Shown: in pieces, positions 1-8,605 of the stretch
Position numbering within the stretch: position 1 is the stretch's first letter
How the letters are laid out: the number at the start of each line of letters is the position of its first letter
DNA from: Nitrospira sp. CG24E
GTDB lineage: Bacteria > Nitrospirota > Nitrospiria > Nitrospirales > Nitrospiraceae
Assembly: GCA_002869895.2 (NCBI GenBank)
Contig: NEWP02000032.1
Coordinates: forward strand, 1-41,471
Reading direction: 5' to 3'
Length of the DNA stretch: 41,471 nucleotides
Translations under genes and position numbers: made by a program
Notes under the pieces: model-generated
Database searches by the model: none
What the model was told of the DNA's origin: nothing
What the model saw: the letters and a program-made list of their open reading frames with translations, nothing else

Positions 1-1
1 G

Positions 2-367
2 GTCCAAGCGATTCATGCGGTGGCGGCAGGGCAGTCGATCCTGGATCCGGCCATTACGCAGCCCCTGTTGACCCGGATGCGGCTGGAGAAAGAGGCGGCA
101 CCCGAGTCCTCACGGACGACCCTCTCCGCTCAGCAGCAGCGGGTACTCGCTCTCGTGGCCGAGGGGAAAACGAATAAAGAAATCGGCCTCTCGCTCGACC
201 TGAGCGACAAGACGGTGAAGAACTATATCCGATTCATCTTTCAGAAACTGAAAGTGACCAGGCGCGCGCAGGCTGCGGCCTATTTCACCCGCGACGCCTT
301 TTCTAGACATCGAATGAGATCCGTTGCCATTGCGGGAGGAGGCAATGATCCAGTGAAACTTTGGTAA
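2..367 (+). CDS. LuxR/NarL-family response regulator, C-terminal part (5' truncated)
   Basis: The reading frame is open from base 2 to the TAA at 365-367, so the gene begins before the window; the GTG at 20 is only an internal codon. What is left is the end of a receiver domain (the pattern V-x-A-I-x-x-V-x-x-G-x-S-x-L-x-P just before the linker) and a complete LuxR-type helix-turn-helix. The recognition region reads EGKTNKEIG, then DLSDKTVKNYI, then KLKVTRRAQAA, which resembles the DevR/DosR branch of the NarL family. It should bind DNA as a dimer after phosphorylation. Nothing visible ties it to the flagellar genes. A 476-bp gap separates it from the next gene. Confidence 0.85.
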   Translation, partial: VQAIHAVAAGQSILDPAITQPLLTRMRLEKEAAPESSRTTLSAQQQRVLALVAEGKTNKEIGLSLDLSDKTVKNYIRFIFQKLKVTRRAQAAAYFTRDAFSRHRMRSVAIAGGGNDPVKLW

Positions 368-843
368 CCACCACGCTCTGATTGTCCCCTCTCCTATGCC
401 GTAGACATCCGAGAACCATCTTCCCTCCGTCATTCACGATCTCCAGCATGTTGCCAGATCGCTAGCCCTGCAATCGATCCTGGCTGTGAAACGCGAGGTC
501 CTCATGCTTTTCCCGTGAATCTCTCAGGTCTCAGGAGCTAACCAATTCGAGCCACCGATAGAATTTGTAGTCCGTCTAAATAGAGCCTAATGATGCCGAA
601 TAGCTCCTATATGCAGGGACTATTGATACGGTATTGATAAGGCTGTAATTCAATGCTCATGAGAGTCATTGGGCACTTTCCGATTCAAGAATCTCTTATA
701 GGCTTAGTATCGATGCGATGCGTATTTTCCCTGGCACGAGAATCTCAAGAGACATGGCTTACGGCCAGTTCGCAATGGCAGAGATCTTCTGCGCTCGCAC
801 CGATTCGTATGCATGTGCCGCCACCCTTTAAGAGGAATACCAA
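368..843. other. intergenic region, no convincing gene
   Basis: This 476-bp stretch lies between the LuxR-type regulator and the first sigma-54 regulator. No RNA gene or protein family was recognised. At 577-602 there is a loose sigma-28-like arrangement, TAAA, 14 bases, then GCCGAATA; the usual form is TAAA, 15 bases, GCCGATAA, so this is weak. At 730-748 a TGGCACG resembles a sigma-54 -24 box but the -12 position lacks GC. A 64-codon ORF at 653-847 overlaps the next start by ATGA and has no recognisable family. Confidence 0.5.
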
Positions 844-2253
844 ATGAGCATGCAGTCAATTCTTGTGGTCGAGGATGATGCCAGTCTGAGAGGCCTTCTC
901 CAGAGACTCTTGTCTCGCGAGGGACGTCGCGTCACAGTGGTCGGGAGCGGGCAGGAGGCCATCCGCGTGGCCCAAGAGATGCCAGTTCACGTGCTGGTAA
1001 CGGATCTGAAGTTGCCTGATATCGATGGCCTGGCGGTTTTGGAGCGTATCCTCCAGATCGACTCCCAGGTGATCGGGATTGTGATGACCGGCTATGGCTC
1101 GATCGACAGCGCAGTCAAAGCCATGAAGGTCGGAGCCTATGATTTTCTCGCGAAGCCATTCGAGAACGAGGACGTTGTCGGCTTGATCGACAAAGCTTTG
1201 GAGGCGCATCGCTGTCGCGAGCACAAGCAGTCGTCGCGGAAAGCCGTTCGTGAGCAATATCGATTGGAGCAGTTCGTCGGTGCCAGCGAACCGATCCGGC
1301 GCGTGCTTGAGTTTGTGTCGCAGGTGGCGGACTGCGACAGCACGGTCTTGATTCAAGGGGAAAGCGGGACCGGCAAGGAGTTGGTCGCGCGGATGTTGCA
1401 TTTTAACAGTGTGCGCAAAGACCGTCCCCTTATCCCGATCAACTGTGGGGCCATTCCCGAAAATCTGCTCGAATCTGAGCTGTTCGGGCATGAGAAGGGA
1501 GCCTTTACCGGCGCATCGCAGACGCGAATGGGCCGCTTCGAGCTGGCCCACGGCGGGACAATTTTTCTGGATGAAATCGGGGAGTTGAGTCCGGCGTTGC
1601 AGGTGAAGCTGCTTCGGGTGTTGCAAGAGCGGTCGTTCGAACGGGTGGGGGGCACGAGAACGATCGACGTGGACGTCCGTGTCGTGGCCGCTACCAATCA
1701 GGACTTGGAGCTGGCCGTGCAGCAAAAGCGTTTCCGCGAGGATCTGTATTATCGCCTGAATGTCATCCCTGTCACGATTCCACCGTTGAGAGAGCGGCGC
1801 AGCGACATTCCCCAACTGGTGAATCACTTCTTGAAGCGAATACCTCGCGGCAAGCAGACCTCTACGGCCGGCTGTTCACCGGATGCAATGACCCGCCTCA
1901 TGGAGCACCACTGGCCGGGAAATATCCGTGAATTGGAGAATATGATCGAGCGTCTCGTGGTGTTGAGTCGATCGGGGACGATCGAAGTCTCCGATCTTCC
2001 CGAACGTCTTCAGCGCCGTCCGGTCTCCGCCGAGCAACCGGAAGCGCATTTTATTTCCTTCAGCGATCAGGGGGTGAATTTGTCGCGAGAGATCGAGCAA
2101 TTGGAAAACCGCCTGATTGTCGGCGCGCTTCGACAGGCCAATGGGATTACCAGCAAAGCGGCTCAACTGCTTCATGTGAACCGCACGACCCTCGTCGAAA
2201 AGATGAAACGAAAAGGGTTTGCCTCGAAAGCTCAGGGCTGTTCTGTCTCCTAG
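844..2253 (+). CDS. sigma-54-dependent response regulator (NtrC family; flagellar FlrC/FlgR-like)
   Basis: This 469-residue protein has three domains. The receiver has D11, D12, phospho-acceptor D54, T82 and K104, all present, unlike FleQ whose receiver is degenerate. The AAA+ domain has Walker A GESGTGKE at 172-179, the sigma-54 contact loop GAFTGA at 219-224 and Walker B IFLDEI. The C-terminus is a Fis-type helix-turn-helix ending in TTLVEKMKRKGF. It should use ATP hydrolysis to open sigma-54 promoter complexes. ATG at 844 follows AAGAGGAA; ATG at 850 is an alternative. Its place at the head of the cluster and the sigma-54 promoters downstream suggest it activates early or middle flagellar genes. 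Its cognate kinase could be the one at 4753-6054, but this is inference. Confidence 0.93.
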   Translation: MSMQSILVVEDDASLRGLLQRLLSREGRRVTVVGSGQEAIRVAQEMPVHVLVTDLKLPDIDGLAVLERILQIDSQVIGIVMTGYGSIDSAVKAMKVGAYDFLAKPFENEDVVGLIDKALEAHRCREHKQSSRKAVREQYRLEQFVGASEPIRRVLEFVSQVADCDSTVLIQGESGTGKELVARMLHFNSVRKDRPLIPINCGAIPENLLESELFGHEKGAFTGASQTRMGRFELAHGGTIFLDEIGELSPALQVKLLRVLQERSFERVGGTRTIDVDVRVVAATNQDLELAVQQKRFREDLYYRLNVIPVTIPPLRERRSDIPQLVNHFLKRIPRGKQTSTAGCSPDAMTRLMEHHWPGNIRELENMIERLVVLSRSGTIEVSDLPERLQRRPVSAEQPEAHFISFSDQGVNLSREIEQLENRLIVGALRQANGITSKAAQLLHVNRTTLVEKMKRKGFASKAQGCSVS

Positions 2254-2557
2254 CACGGCCTAGAAAGCCCCCAACCTCCTCCCCCTCGTTCCTACCGCTC
2301 GCTGCTTCTGAAGGGCCTGCTTGGACCTCTGCCCAGCACGTGCCGCGTGAAATCTGTCAGGACGACCTGCCCAGAATATCGTTCCCGATAGTTCCTTGAT
2401 CCGGTCATGTGAGCGAACGATTGTGTTTGCCCTTGTCCCGTCAATCGATTGACAACCCTATGGGCAACACGTCGGGCATTTGACAGGTTTTGCCGAATCA
2501 GAGTGCGGAGAGTCGCAGTTTCTCCAATACGGCAGGCAATTATTTCACGCGGCAAAA
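2254..2557. other. intergenic regulatory region before the TPR gene
   Basis: About 330 bp separates the regulator from the TPR gene. No protein is supported here. It holds a perfect 14-bp palindrome (2440-2453), a TTGACAGG half-match at about 2473-2481, and ends in a good sigma-54 promoter. The spacing of palindrome to promoter is that of an enhancer for an NtrC-type activator. Confidence 0.5.
2440..2453. promoter_or_regulatory. perfect palindrome, candidate activator (enhancer) site
   Basis: GTCAATCGATTGAC is a perfect 14-bp palindrome. It is centred about 113 bp upstream of the -24 box at 2560-2561, within the usual range for enhancers of sigma-54 activators. Which protein binds it is unknown; the two NtrC-type regulators in this window are the obvious candidates. 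Confidence 0.45.
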
Positions 2558-2574
2558 AAGGCACAGGAATTGCT
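2558..2574 (+). promoter_or_regulatory. sigma-54 promoter (-24/-12) for the TPR-kinase-regulator operon
   Basis: The sequence AAGGCACAGGAATTGCT matches the consensus TGGCAC-N5-TTGCW apart from the first T: GG at 2560-2561, ten bases, GC at 2572-2573. Transcription would start near 2585, which bears on the start codon of the next gene. Confidence comes from the GG-N10-GC spacing and the CAC and TTGCT matches. Confidence 0.75.
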
Positions 2575-2591
2575 GATGCACAGATGTGCTT

Positions 2592-4748
2592 ATGCAAATC
2601 ATTATCTATTGCCATTGGATCATGGTCGCTACTCTTGCGCTGGGCTCTCCAGTGTATTCCGCACTGGCGGTTGAGCCGGGAGAAGTGCCGGCTACAGGAT
2701 TACCCGCGCAGAAGATATCCCGTCAGGCCGGTTCTGGGACGATCTCGTCTCGGATGGCATTGCCGGATGATGGGCCCCGTTATGATCGGATGGCGGAGGG
2801 GCCTGGGGCCTTACAGTTTCACGCGGCGGTTGAGGCGTTCAGTCAAGGGCAATATGCCGTGGCCCGCACAGATTTCAACAAGCTGCTCGCGCTTGAGTCT
2901 TCCAGTGAGTTGATCCCACCGTTGAAGGCGTTCTTAGCTGAGCTTACCGTGATCGAAGAGCCGACAGACCATGGTCGGAGAGAAGCGATTGCCCAATATC
3001 GGACGGTCATCGGCTCCTATCCGAAGGACCCCAATGCGTTCCGGGCGCTCTGGCGTGTCGGGGATCTGTATGCCCAATTACGATGGTTCCAAGAAGCGAT
3101 CGTCGCCTATGAATATGCCCTGTCCCAGGAGCTGCCTCGCCCCGATGCGGACCGATCCATGCTCGCTTTGGGGAGCGCATTTGGCGAGTTGGGTCGATGG
3201 ACAGAAGCGGAACGGGCCTTCGACCAGGTGCGAAAACGGGCCACGGACGACCGCCTTGTCACACAAGCCACATTAGGTCTGGCCAATGCGCTCTATGTGC
3301 AGCGGCGCAAGCGAGATGCGGTACCGATATACGATCTCCTGTATAGGCGGTGGCCGGACTTCCTTAAAAATAATCCTGATGGACTGCAACAATATGGCGA
3401 TGCCCTCTTTGACATCCAGGAGCTGAGAAGGGCCTGCGAGATCGACATGCTCTTGTACAACCTCTTTCCTTCGCACCGGCATGCCGGCACGGCGCTCGTC
3501 CGTCTTGGGGACAGCCACAGTCGACTCGGTCTTCGAAGGCCGGCTGAGATGTTTTACACTGCTGCCCAGACACAGTATGCAGATACAGCGGCAGGAGCCG
3601 TAGCGCTCATGCGATTGTCACAATTCGAGCAGGAAGTTGCAGCGTCGGCGGGAAAAGAGTTCTTGCGTAAAAAGGTGGAAGGCATGATCCGAGGCAGCGG
3701 TTCCTCCTATCTGGAGCCTGCCGAAGCCGAGGATCTCTATAAGGCCATCGCGCTGGAACATCGGGATGACCTGCTTGGCAGCGAGGCGCTGTTCCGTTTG
3801 GCGGAGCATTATGAGTTGCGGGGAGACTCTGCTCGGGGGATCCGGGTCTTTCAAGAAGTCACTCGAAGAACTGGCGCCATTCCCCATGATCCCTGGCCGT
3901 CGGCAGCAGGGTCTCATTTGACCTCCATCTTAAAACCTCAGTTGGAAGCGGCGCTCAAGGGCAAAGACGATATCCAGGTGCTGACGCTGTTTCATAGCCA
4001 TGGACAGGCCCCAGAGCAGTATTACATCGGGACGCAGACATTACTGGAGGTAGCCGACAGGCATCGCCGTCTGGGTTTCTCTACCGAAGCGGTTCATCTC
4101 TATCAAACGTTCGTCCGCAGTCGGAAAGTGGCTCCGCTCCACGAAGCGGCGCTCATGGGTCTGGGAGAAAGTTACTTGGATCAGCTCGACCCAGCGGCCG
4201 CCCGAAACGTATTCGAAAGTTTCCGTCTGCAGTATCCCCAGAGCGCTCGGTCGCCGCTTGTGTCCCGGCAATTGACGGAAGCCATGCTTGGGCAGGGAGA
4301 TCGCCGGAGTGCGATCAGAATGATGCGGCGATGGATGAAGTCGCACCCGCGCGATGCGGCGCAAGGATGGATGTATGTAACGCTTGCGCGGACGCTGGCG
4401 GAAGACCAGAAGCATGAGGAGGCTATCGAGGCATTTGAGACCGCACTGCGAAGCCAGGCGCTCCGAGCGCCGCAAGATATTCTCCTGTACGCCGATCTGC
4501 TGATGAAACTGAATCGCCAGGAACGAGCTGCGGATCTCTACAGCCAGGTTCTGCAGGCCGGGCCGGATCCGGCAGAGGCCGAATGGGCACGGGCGCAGAT
4601 TCTGTTGAACCCCGTCGTCAAGAATCGTCGGGGGGCTCAATCGAGGTCTATGGCGCAGGATGCAGGGTTTCAGGATCCACTGCTTCACCGTGCGGCGGGA
4701 GCGATGCAGATTGGGATTCAAACGTCCAGGGTGAAGGAAGGAGAATAA
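2592..4748 (+). CDS. secreted tetratricopeptide-repeat (TPR) protein
   Basis: This roughly 718-residue protein begins with a hydrophobic segment ending in VYSALA, which looks like a signal peptide, so export to the periplasm is likely. The rest is built of helix pairs with TPR spacing, for example WFQEAIVAYEYAL, RWTEAERAFDQV, AVHLYQTFVRS and KHEEAIEAFETAL. No catalytic domain is seen, so a scaffold or assembly role is inferred. GTG 2586, ATG 2592 and ATG 2623 are all in frame. The sigma-54 promoter predicts an mRNA start near 2585, so 2592 would be nearly leaderless and 2623 would leave a 38-nt leader but a short signal peptide; the start is unsettled. It is followed after 4 bp by the kinase gene. 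I do not recognise a named orthologue. Confidence 0.85.
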   Translation: MQIIIYCHWIMVATLALGSPVYSALAVEPGEVPATGLPAQKISRQAGSGTISSRMALPDDGPRYDRMAEGPGALQFHAAVEAFSQGQYAVARTDFNKLLALESSSELIPPLKAFLAELTVIEEPTDHGRREAIAQYRTVIGSYPKDPNAFRALWRVGDLYAQLRWFQEAIVAYEYALSQELPRPDADRSMLALGSAFGELGRWTEAERAFDQVRKRATDDRLVTQATLGLANALYVQRRKRDAVPIYDLLYRRWPDFLKNNPDGLQQYGDALFDIQELRRACEIDMLLYNLFPSHRHAGTALVRLGDSHSRLGLRRPAEMFYTAAQTQYADTAAGAVALMRLSQFEQEVAASAGKEFLRKKVEGMIRGSGSSYLEPAEAEDLYKAIALEHRDDLLGSEALFRLAEHYELRGDSARGIRVFQEVTRRTGAIPHDPWPSAAGSHLTSILKPQLEAALKGKDDIQVLTLFHSHGQAPEQYYIGTQTLLEVADRHRRLGFSTEAVHLYQTFVRSRKVAPLHEAALMGLGESYLDQLDPAAARNVFESFRLQYPQSARSPLVSRQLTEAMLGQGDRRSAIRMMRRWMKSHPRDAAQGWMYVTLARTLAEDQKHEEAIEAFETALRSQALRAPQDILLYADLLMKLNRQERAADLYSQVLQAGPDPAEAEWARAQILLNPVVKNRRGAQSRSMAQDAGFQDPLLHRAAGAMQIGIQTSRVKEGE

Positions 4749-4752
4749 TGCG

Positions 4753-6054
4753 ATGAGCATAGACGCAGTTTCGACGACGACGGAGAGTGATTTGCTACAT
4801 GAAGCGTTTCGCAGTTTCGACGATGCGGCTGCGACGTTGCAACAGTCCTATCAGACACTGACCTCTCGCTTGGAACAGCTTGACGTGGAGCTTGCCGACC
4901 GCAACGAGGCGCTCGGACAGAACCTGCGAGCCAATGAAGAATTGCGGGAGCACTTGACGGCGATTGTGGAGTCCCTCTCGACGGGCTTGCTCGTGTTGAA
5001 CACGAAGGGGTTGATCACACGCTGTAATCAGGCGGGGGAACAACTTCTGGGGCTGACGCGCGAACAGATGATGGGCCGCTCGTTAGTCGACTGTCTCAAA
5101 GAGGCGCAGCTGGATGGAGAGGCCTATCCTTTAACCACGCAGCAGGGCGCGGCCGTCACACTCTCACAGCGCGCCTTGCAGAGCAGCGCTGGGCGCCAGG
5201 CGGGGAGCGTGGTCTTGATTCAGGATGTTACGGCGGTGCGCGAACTGGAAGATCGGCTGCAACGCCGGAATCGGCTGGCGGCGATGGGGGAGATGGTGGG
5301 GCGGATCGCCCACGAAATTCGGAACCCACTCGGCAGTATCGAACTCTTTGCATCGATGTTGCGGCGCGATTTGAACGGCGACCCGGCGCTGCGAGGATAC
5401 GCCGAGCATATTTCATCGTCTGTCCATATGATGAATCGTCTGTTGACCAATCTTCTGCTCTATACAAAGCCCGATTGCTCCCATGGCGAGTGGCATGAGA
5501 CAGAAGCACTCATGCTCGACTCATTGACGCTCGCAGCCCACGCAATTGCAAACACCAGAATCGACATTCGCCTTGATGTCGACCCTCAGGCGGCTCGCAT
5601 CTGGTGCGACGCGGGCCAAATGAAACAAGTGCTCTTGAACTTGATTCTGAACGGTATCCACGCCATGCCGGGGAGTGGAACCTTGACGTTGTCGGCCGCT
5701 CTCGCAGAGGGGCGAGTTTCCGGAGGACCCGCGATTCGTCTCTCGGTCTCGGATACAGGCATCGGCATTCCAGCAGCTCAGCGATCGAGGATCTTCGATC
5801 CATTCTTTACGACGAGGGACGAAGGCACCGGATTAGGACTGGCCATCGTCCATGCGATCGTCGAGGGGCATCGTGGCCGGATCGACGTGGAGAGCGTTGA
5901 AGGCCGCGGCGCCACATTTACGATCGCGCTTCCATGCCATCGGGAAGCGGACTTCGTTGAGGCGCCGGACATGCCGGTTTCCGATCGCGGAGACGGGGCA
6001 AGCGTCCCCACGATCGATGAGCGCCATTTTGTCGAAGAGGAGACCTCCGCATGA
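4753..6054 (+). CDS. PAS-domain sensor histidine kinase (FlrB/FleS-like)
   Basis: This 433-residue soluble kinase has no membrane segment. Residues about 15-70 look coiled-coil, 70-165 form a PAS domain, and the HisKA dimerisation helix carries the phospho-acceptor H187 in RIAHEIRNPLG. The ATPase domain shows the N-box around N300 (LLNLILNGIHAMP), the G1 box DTGIGI at 334-339 and the G2 box GTGLGLAIV from 358. It should autophosphorylate and pass phosphate to the regulator encoded next, whose start overlaps its stop (ATGA, 6051-6054). The arrangement matches the FlrB-FlrC and FleS-FleR pairs, which sense basal-body progress from the cytoplasm in other bacteria. The signal here is unknown. The receiver in the FliH fusion is another possible target. 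Confidence 0.93.
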   Translation: MSIDAVSTTTESDLLHEAFRSFDDAAATLQQSYQTLTSRLEQLDVELADRNEALGQNLRANEELREHLTAIVESLSTGLLVLNTKGLITRCNQAGEQLLGLTREQMMGRSLVDCLKEAQLDGEAYPLTTQQGAAVTLSQRALQSSAGRQAGSVVLIQDVTAVRELEDRLQRRNRLAAMGEMVGRIAHEIRNPLGSIELFASMLRRDLNGDPALRGYAEHISSSVHMMNRLLTNLLLYTKPDCSHGEWHETEALMLDSLTLAAHAIANTRIDIRLDVDPQAARIWCDAGQMKQVLLNLILNGIHAMPGSGTLTLSAALAEGRVSGGPAIRLSVSDTGIGIPAAQRSRIFDPFFTTRDEGTGLGLAIVHAIVEGHRGRIDVESVEGRGATFTIALPCHREADFVEAPDMPVSDRGDGASVPTIDERHFVEEETSA

Positions 6055-7457
6055 GCGACCATCACACAGCGGGTTCTGCGACGGATGTTCCCGCGCAGAC
6101 TGAGAAAGTTTTGATCGTCGATGACGAGCCATCCATGAGGACAGCGTTGATGGAGTCGGTCCGTCGTCTCGGGTATGACGTGCAGGGCGCGGTCGATGGC
6201 GCCGACGCGGTCGAACGGGTCAGCCTCTACCGGCCCTGGTTGGTGGTGACCGATCTGAAGATGCCTCGTCTGGGCGGCCTCGATTTGATCAAGGAGATCA
6301 AGAGCCGCTCGCCACAGACGTTGATGGTCCTGATGACCGCGTACGGCACGGTGGAGACCGCCGTAGAGGCGATGAAATACGGGGCGAGCGATTACATATT
6401 GAAACCGTTCTCTACCGATTTGTTGGAACGGGTGATCGGCAATCTGAAGGCGCGTGGCGCGGATGCCTCGGCGTCATCGCCGGCGCCGATCGATCAGCGG
6501 TCGATTTTGACGCAAGATCCCGGCATGGCCCGTCTCCTGAGCACCGTTGAAGGGGTTGCGGCAAGCCAAGCGACGATCCTTATCAATGGTGAAAGCGGCA
6601 CAGGAAAGGAACTGCTGGCCCGCTTTATCCATAATAGGAGCCCTCGCGCGCACCGGCCCTTTATTGCCGTCAATTGTGCCGCCCTGCCGGATGGACTCTT
6701 GGAGAGCGAACTGTTCGGCCATGAGCGGGGGGCCTTTACCGGAGCCATCGTGAAAAAACTCGGCAAGTTCGAGATGGCGCATACCGGTACATTGCTGCTG
6801 GATGAGATCAGCGAGATGAATATGGGATTGCAGGCCAAGTTGCTCCGTGTGATCCAGGAACGGGAAGTGGATCGAGTCGGGGGGCGTGAGCCGGTATCCG
6901 TGAACATTCGGGTCATCGCCACGACCAATCGATCGCTGTACTACGAAGTGGAGCAGGGGCGGTTTCGGGAAGACTTGTACTATCGGTTGAATGTGTTTCC
7001 CATCACGGTGCCGCCGTTACGAGAACGTTCCGCCGACATTCCGTTGCTCGCGAGACATTTCGCGGCGGTCTCCGCGGCGCGCAATAGTCTTCCGCTGCCG
7101 GCGGTCTCGTCGGAGGCCTACGCCACACTTCAAGAGAGACGATGGAAAGGGAACGTGCGCGAACTGGAGAATGTGATGGAACGGGCCGTGCTCTTAGCCG
7201 GAAAAGAATCGATCCAATCGTGCCACCTGTTGCTGGAGTCCGGCGGCCAACCGGCGCCTCCTGCTCCAGCCCCGTCCTTGCCACAGCCTTCCGGCAACGG
7301 GTCATTGTGGGAAATGGAACGGGACCTGATTTTTCAAACTCTGGCGCGCGTGAGGGAAAACCGAACCCATGCGGCGAAAGAACTCGGCATCAGCATTCGC
7401 ACCTTGCGGAACAAGCTTCGAGAATATCGGGGGAGCAGTTGCCAGATCTCCGCATAA
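6051..7457 (+). CDS. sigma-54-dependent response regulator (FlrC/FleR-like)
   Basis: This 468-residue protein is translationally coupled to the kinase. The receiver has D24, D25, phospho-acceptor D68, T96 and K118. The AAA+ domain has Walker A GESGTGKE at 180-187, GAFTGA at 227-232 and a Walker B around LLLDEI. A proline-rich linker (PAPPAPAPSLPQP) leads to a Fis-type helix-turn-helix with HAAKELGISIRTLRNKL. Family knowledge: FlrC-type proteins activate hook and basal-body operons with sigma-54. It probably acts on the promoters before flgB, fliL and flgF. A gap of 191 bp follows before flgB. Confidence 0.95.
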   Translation: MSDHHTAGSATDVPAQTEKVLIVDDEPSMRTALMESVRRLGYDVQGAVDGADAVERVSLYRPWLVVTDLKMPRLGGLDLIKEIKSRSPQTLMVLMTAYGTVETAVEAMKYGASDYILKPFSTDLLERVIGNLKARGADASASSPAPIDQRSILTQDPGMARLLSTVEGVAASQATILINGESGTGKELLARFIHNRSPRAHRPFIAVNCAALPDGLLESELFGHERGAFTGAIVKKLGKFEMAHTGTLLLDEISEMNMGLQAKLLRVIQEREVDRVGGREPVSVNIRVIATTNRSLYYEVEQGRFREDLYYRLNVFPITVPPLRERSADIPLLARHFAAVSAARNSLPLPAVSSEAYATLQERRWKGNVRELENVMERAVLLAGKESIQSCHLLLESGGQPAPPAPAPSLPQPSGNGSLWEMERDLIFQTLARVRENRTHAAKELGISIRTLRNKLREYRGSSCQISA

Positions 7458-7535
7458 TCCGTTCATCTACCACGGTATGGGTAGAAAACATCCGGCAGGG
7501 TTTGCCGGTGGGCAGATATAGCTATATAGGTGGAT

Positions 7536-7635
7536 AGGCTGAAGGCTGTTAGGGGTTGCTCTTCGAAGGTACTGAGTGGCTTGGTTTGTGCTTTGCAAGA
7601 TCATTCATCACCTTCAGCCTTCAGCCTGAACCCCT
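7536..7635. repeat. word-array hairpin A1 (period 7), before flgB
   Basis: The left arm holds AGGCTGA-AGGCTGT-TAGGGGT and the right arm CCTTCAG-CCTTCAG-CCTGAAC-CCCTGAG, that is heptamer words in tandem. A perfect 13-bp stem forms between 7536-7548 and 7615-7627. The loop contains the candidate sigma-54 promoter at 7581-7597. The right arm ends 13 bp before flgB. Confidence 0.7.
7581..7597 (+). promoter_or_regulatory. candidate sigma-54 promoter for flgB operon
   Basis: TTGGTTTGTGCTTTGCA has GG at 7583-7584, ten bases, and GC at 7595-7596, with a good TTTGCA -12 box. The CAC after the -24 GG is replaced by TTT, so the match is only fair. It lies 52 bp before the flgB ATG, a similar distance to the other sigma-54 promoters here, and inside the loop of hairpin A1. 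Confidence 0.5.
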
Positions 7636-7648
7636 GAGGAGGCGCTCC

Positions 7649-8056
7649 ATGACGATCTTTGACCACACCATGCAATTACTCAATCGCACCCTGGATTTAC
7701 GGCAAGCCAGGCAGCGGGTGATTGCCTCGAACATCGCGAACGAGGAAACACCCGGCTATCGCGCCACCGACTTCAACTTTCAGGACTCCTTGCAGGCCGC
7801 GCAGCGAGGAAGAGGTCCCGTTACACTCGCCGTGACGCAGGGCCATCACATCGGTCCACGCGGAGAGGGGTTTCAACAGGTTGTCGGAAAACTGAGTGAC
7901 GTGCCGGCGGAGGATCTTCCTTTGGATGCCAACTCGGTGAACATCGAGCTGGAAATGGCCAAAATGTCCAGCAACGCCGGCCAGTACAATGCTGCCGCGA
8001 CGATTATGGCGATCCGTTTTCGGCAGCTGATGGGCGCGATCCGCGAGGGGAGATAA
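7649..8056 (+). CDS. flgB: flagellar proximal rod protein FlgB
   Basis: FlgB forms part of the proximal rod in the periplasm, next to FliE and the MS ring. The 135-residue product has the N-terminal rod signature RQRVIASNIANEETPGYRA and a C-terminal NSVNIELEMAKMSSNAGQYNAA helix typical of FlgB. The ATG at 7649 follows GAGGAGG at 7636-7642; the frame is open back to 7556 but that stretch is the A1 hairpin and is not coding. flgC and fliE follow, the usual flgB-flgC-fliE-fliF order. Confidence 0.97.
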   Translation: MTIFDHTMQLLNRTLDLRQARQRVIASNIANEETPGYRATDFNFQDSLQAAQRGRGPVTLAVTQGHHIGPRGEGFQQVVGKLSDVPAEDLPLDANSVNIELEMAKMSSNAGQYNAAATIMAIRFRQLMGAIREGR

Positions 8057-8064
8057 ATAACAAT

Positions 8065-8142
8065 GGCGAGAGACCCGGGGCGAGGGGCCAGGGGAACCAA
8101 TCCTCTGAATCCTCTCACCCCTTGCCTCTCGCCTCTAGCCTG
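8065..8142. repeat. word-array hairpin A2 (period 7), before flgC
   Basis: The left arm reads as heptamers GGCGAGA-GACCCGG-GGCGAGG-GGCCAGG and the right as CCTCTCA-CCCCTTG-CCTCTCG-CCTCTAG-CC. GGCGAGAG at 8065-8072 pairs with CTCTCGCC at 8126-8133. The right arm ends 11 bp before flgC and abuts its Shine-Dalgarno GGAGGAAAG. Confidence 0.65.
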
Positions 8143-8153
8143 GAGGAAAGACC

Positions 8154-8603
8154 ATGGAAATGACCGACAGTATGGCGGTATCCGTTTCCGCCTTAGATGC
8201 GCAACGTCAACGGCTCAATGTCATCTCCAGCAATCTGGCGAATGCGCAGTCGACACATACGCCGGGAGGCGGTCCCTATAAGCGCCGGGATGTGGTGTTT
8301 CAATCGACGCCGGTCGCCAGTCCGTTCCAACGAACCTTTCGGCAGGTATCGACTGGTCCAGGGGCCCATGCCCTGGACGGGGTCAAGGTGCTTCGCGTGA
8401 AGGAGGATACAAGGCCCGGGCAGGTGATCTACGATCCACGCCATCCGGACGCGGACAAGAAAGGGTTTGTCAAAATGCCGAACATCAATGTCATGGAAGA
8501 GATGGTGAACTTAATCGGGGCATCCCGCTCATACGAAGCCAACGTGCAAGCGATCAGCGCCACCCGCGCCATGTGGAATAAGGCGCTGGAGATCGGGAGG
8601 TAG
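8154..8603 (+). CDS. flgC: flagellar proximal rod protein FlgC
   Basis: This 149-residue protein is a full-length FlgC. The N-terminal rod motif is LNVISSNLANAQSTHTPGGGPY and the C-terminus has the conserved NVMEEMVNLIGASRSYEANVQAI heptad region that packs in the rod core. It is exported by the flagellar type III system and assembles with FlgB and FlgF. ATG 8154 follows GGAGGAAAG. fliE begins 2 bp after the stop. The motif strings are quoted here only in part: ISSNLANAQSTHTPGGG and EEMVNLIGASRSYEAN. Confidence 0.97.
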   Translation: MEMTDSMAVSVSALDAQRQRLNVISSNLANAQSTHTPGGGPYKRRDVVFQSTPVASPFQRTFRQVSTGPGAHALDGVKVLRVKEDTRPGQVIYDPRHPDADKKGFVKMPNINVMEEMVNLIGASRSYEANVQAISATRAMWNKALEIGR

Positions 8604-8605
8604 CC

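Noticed and set aside
730-748. TGGCACG as a sigma-54 promoter before the first regulator
   Set aside because: The -12 GC is missing at the required spacing.
653-847. 64-codon ORF overlapping the start of the first sigma-54 regulator by ATGA
   Set aside because: No recognisable family, no clear ribosome site and unremarkable composition; the ATGA overlap alone can be chance.
856-1827. Long ORF on the minus strand opposite the first regulator
   Set aside because: It is an antisense shadow of a well-supported gene. Similar minus-strand ORFs opposite fliF, fliI, flgG and flgI were rejected for the same reason.
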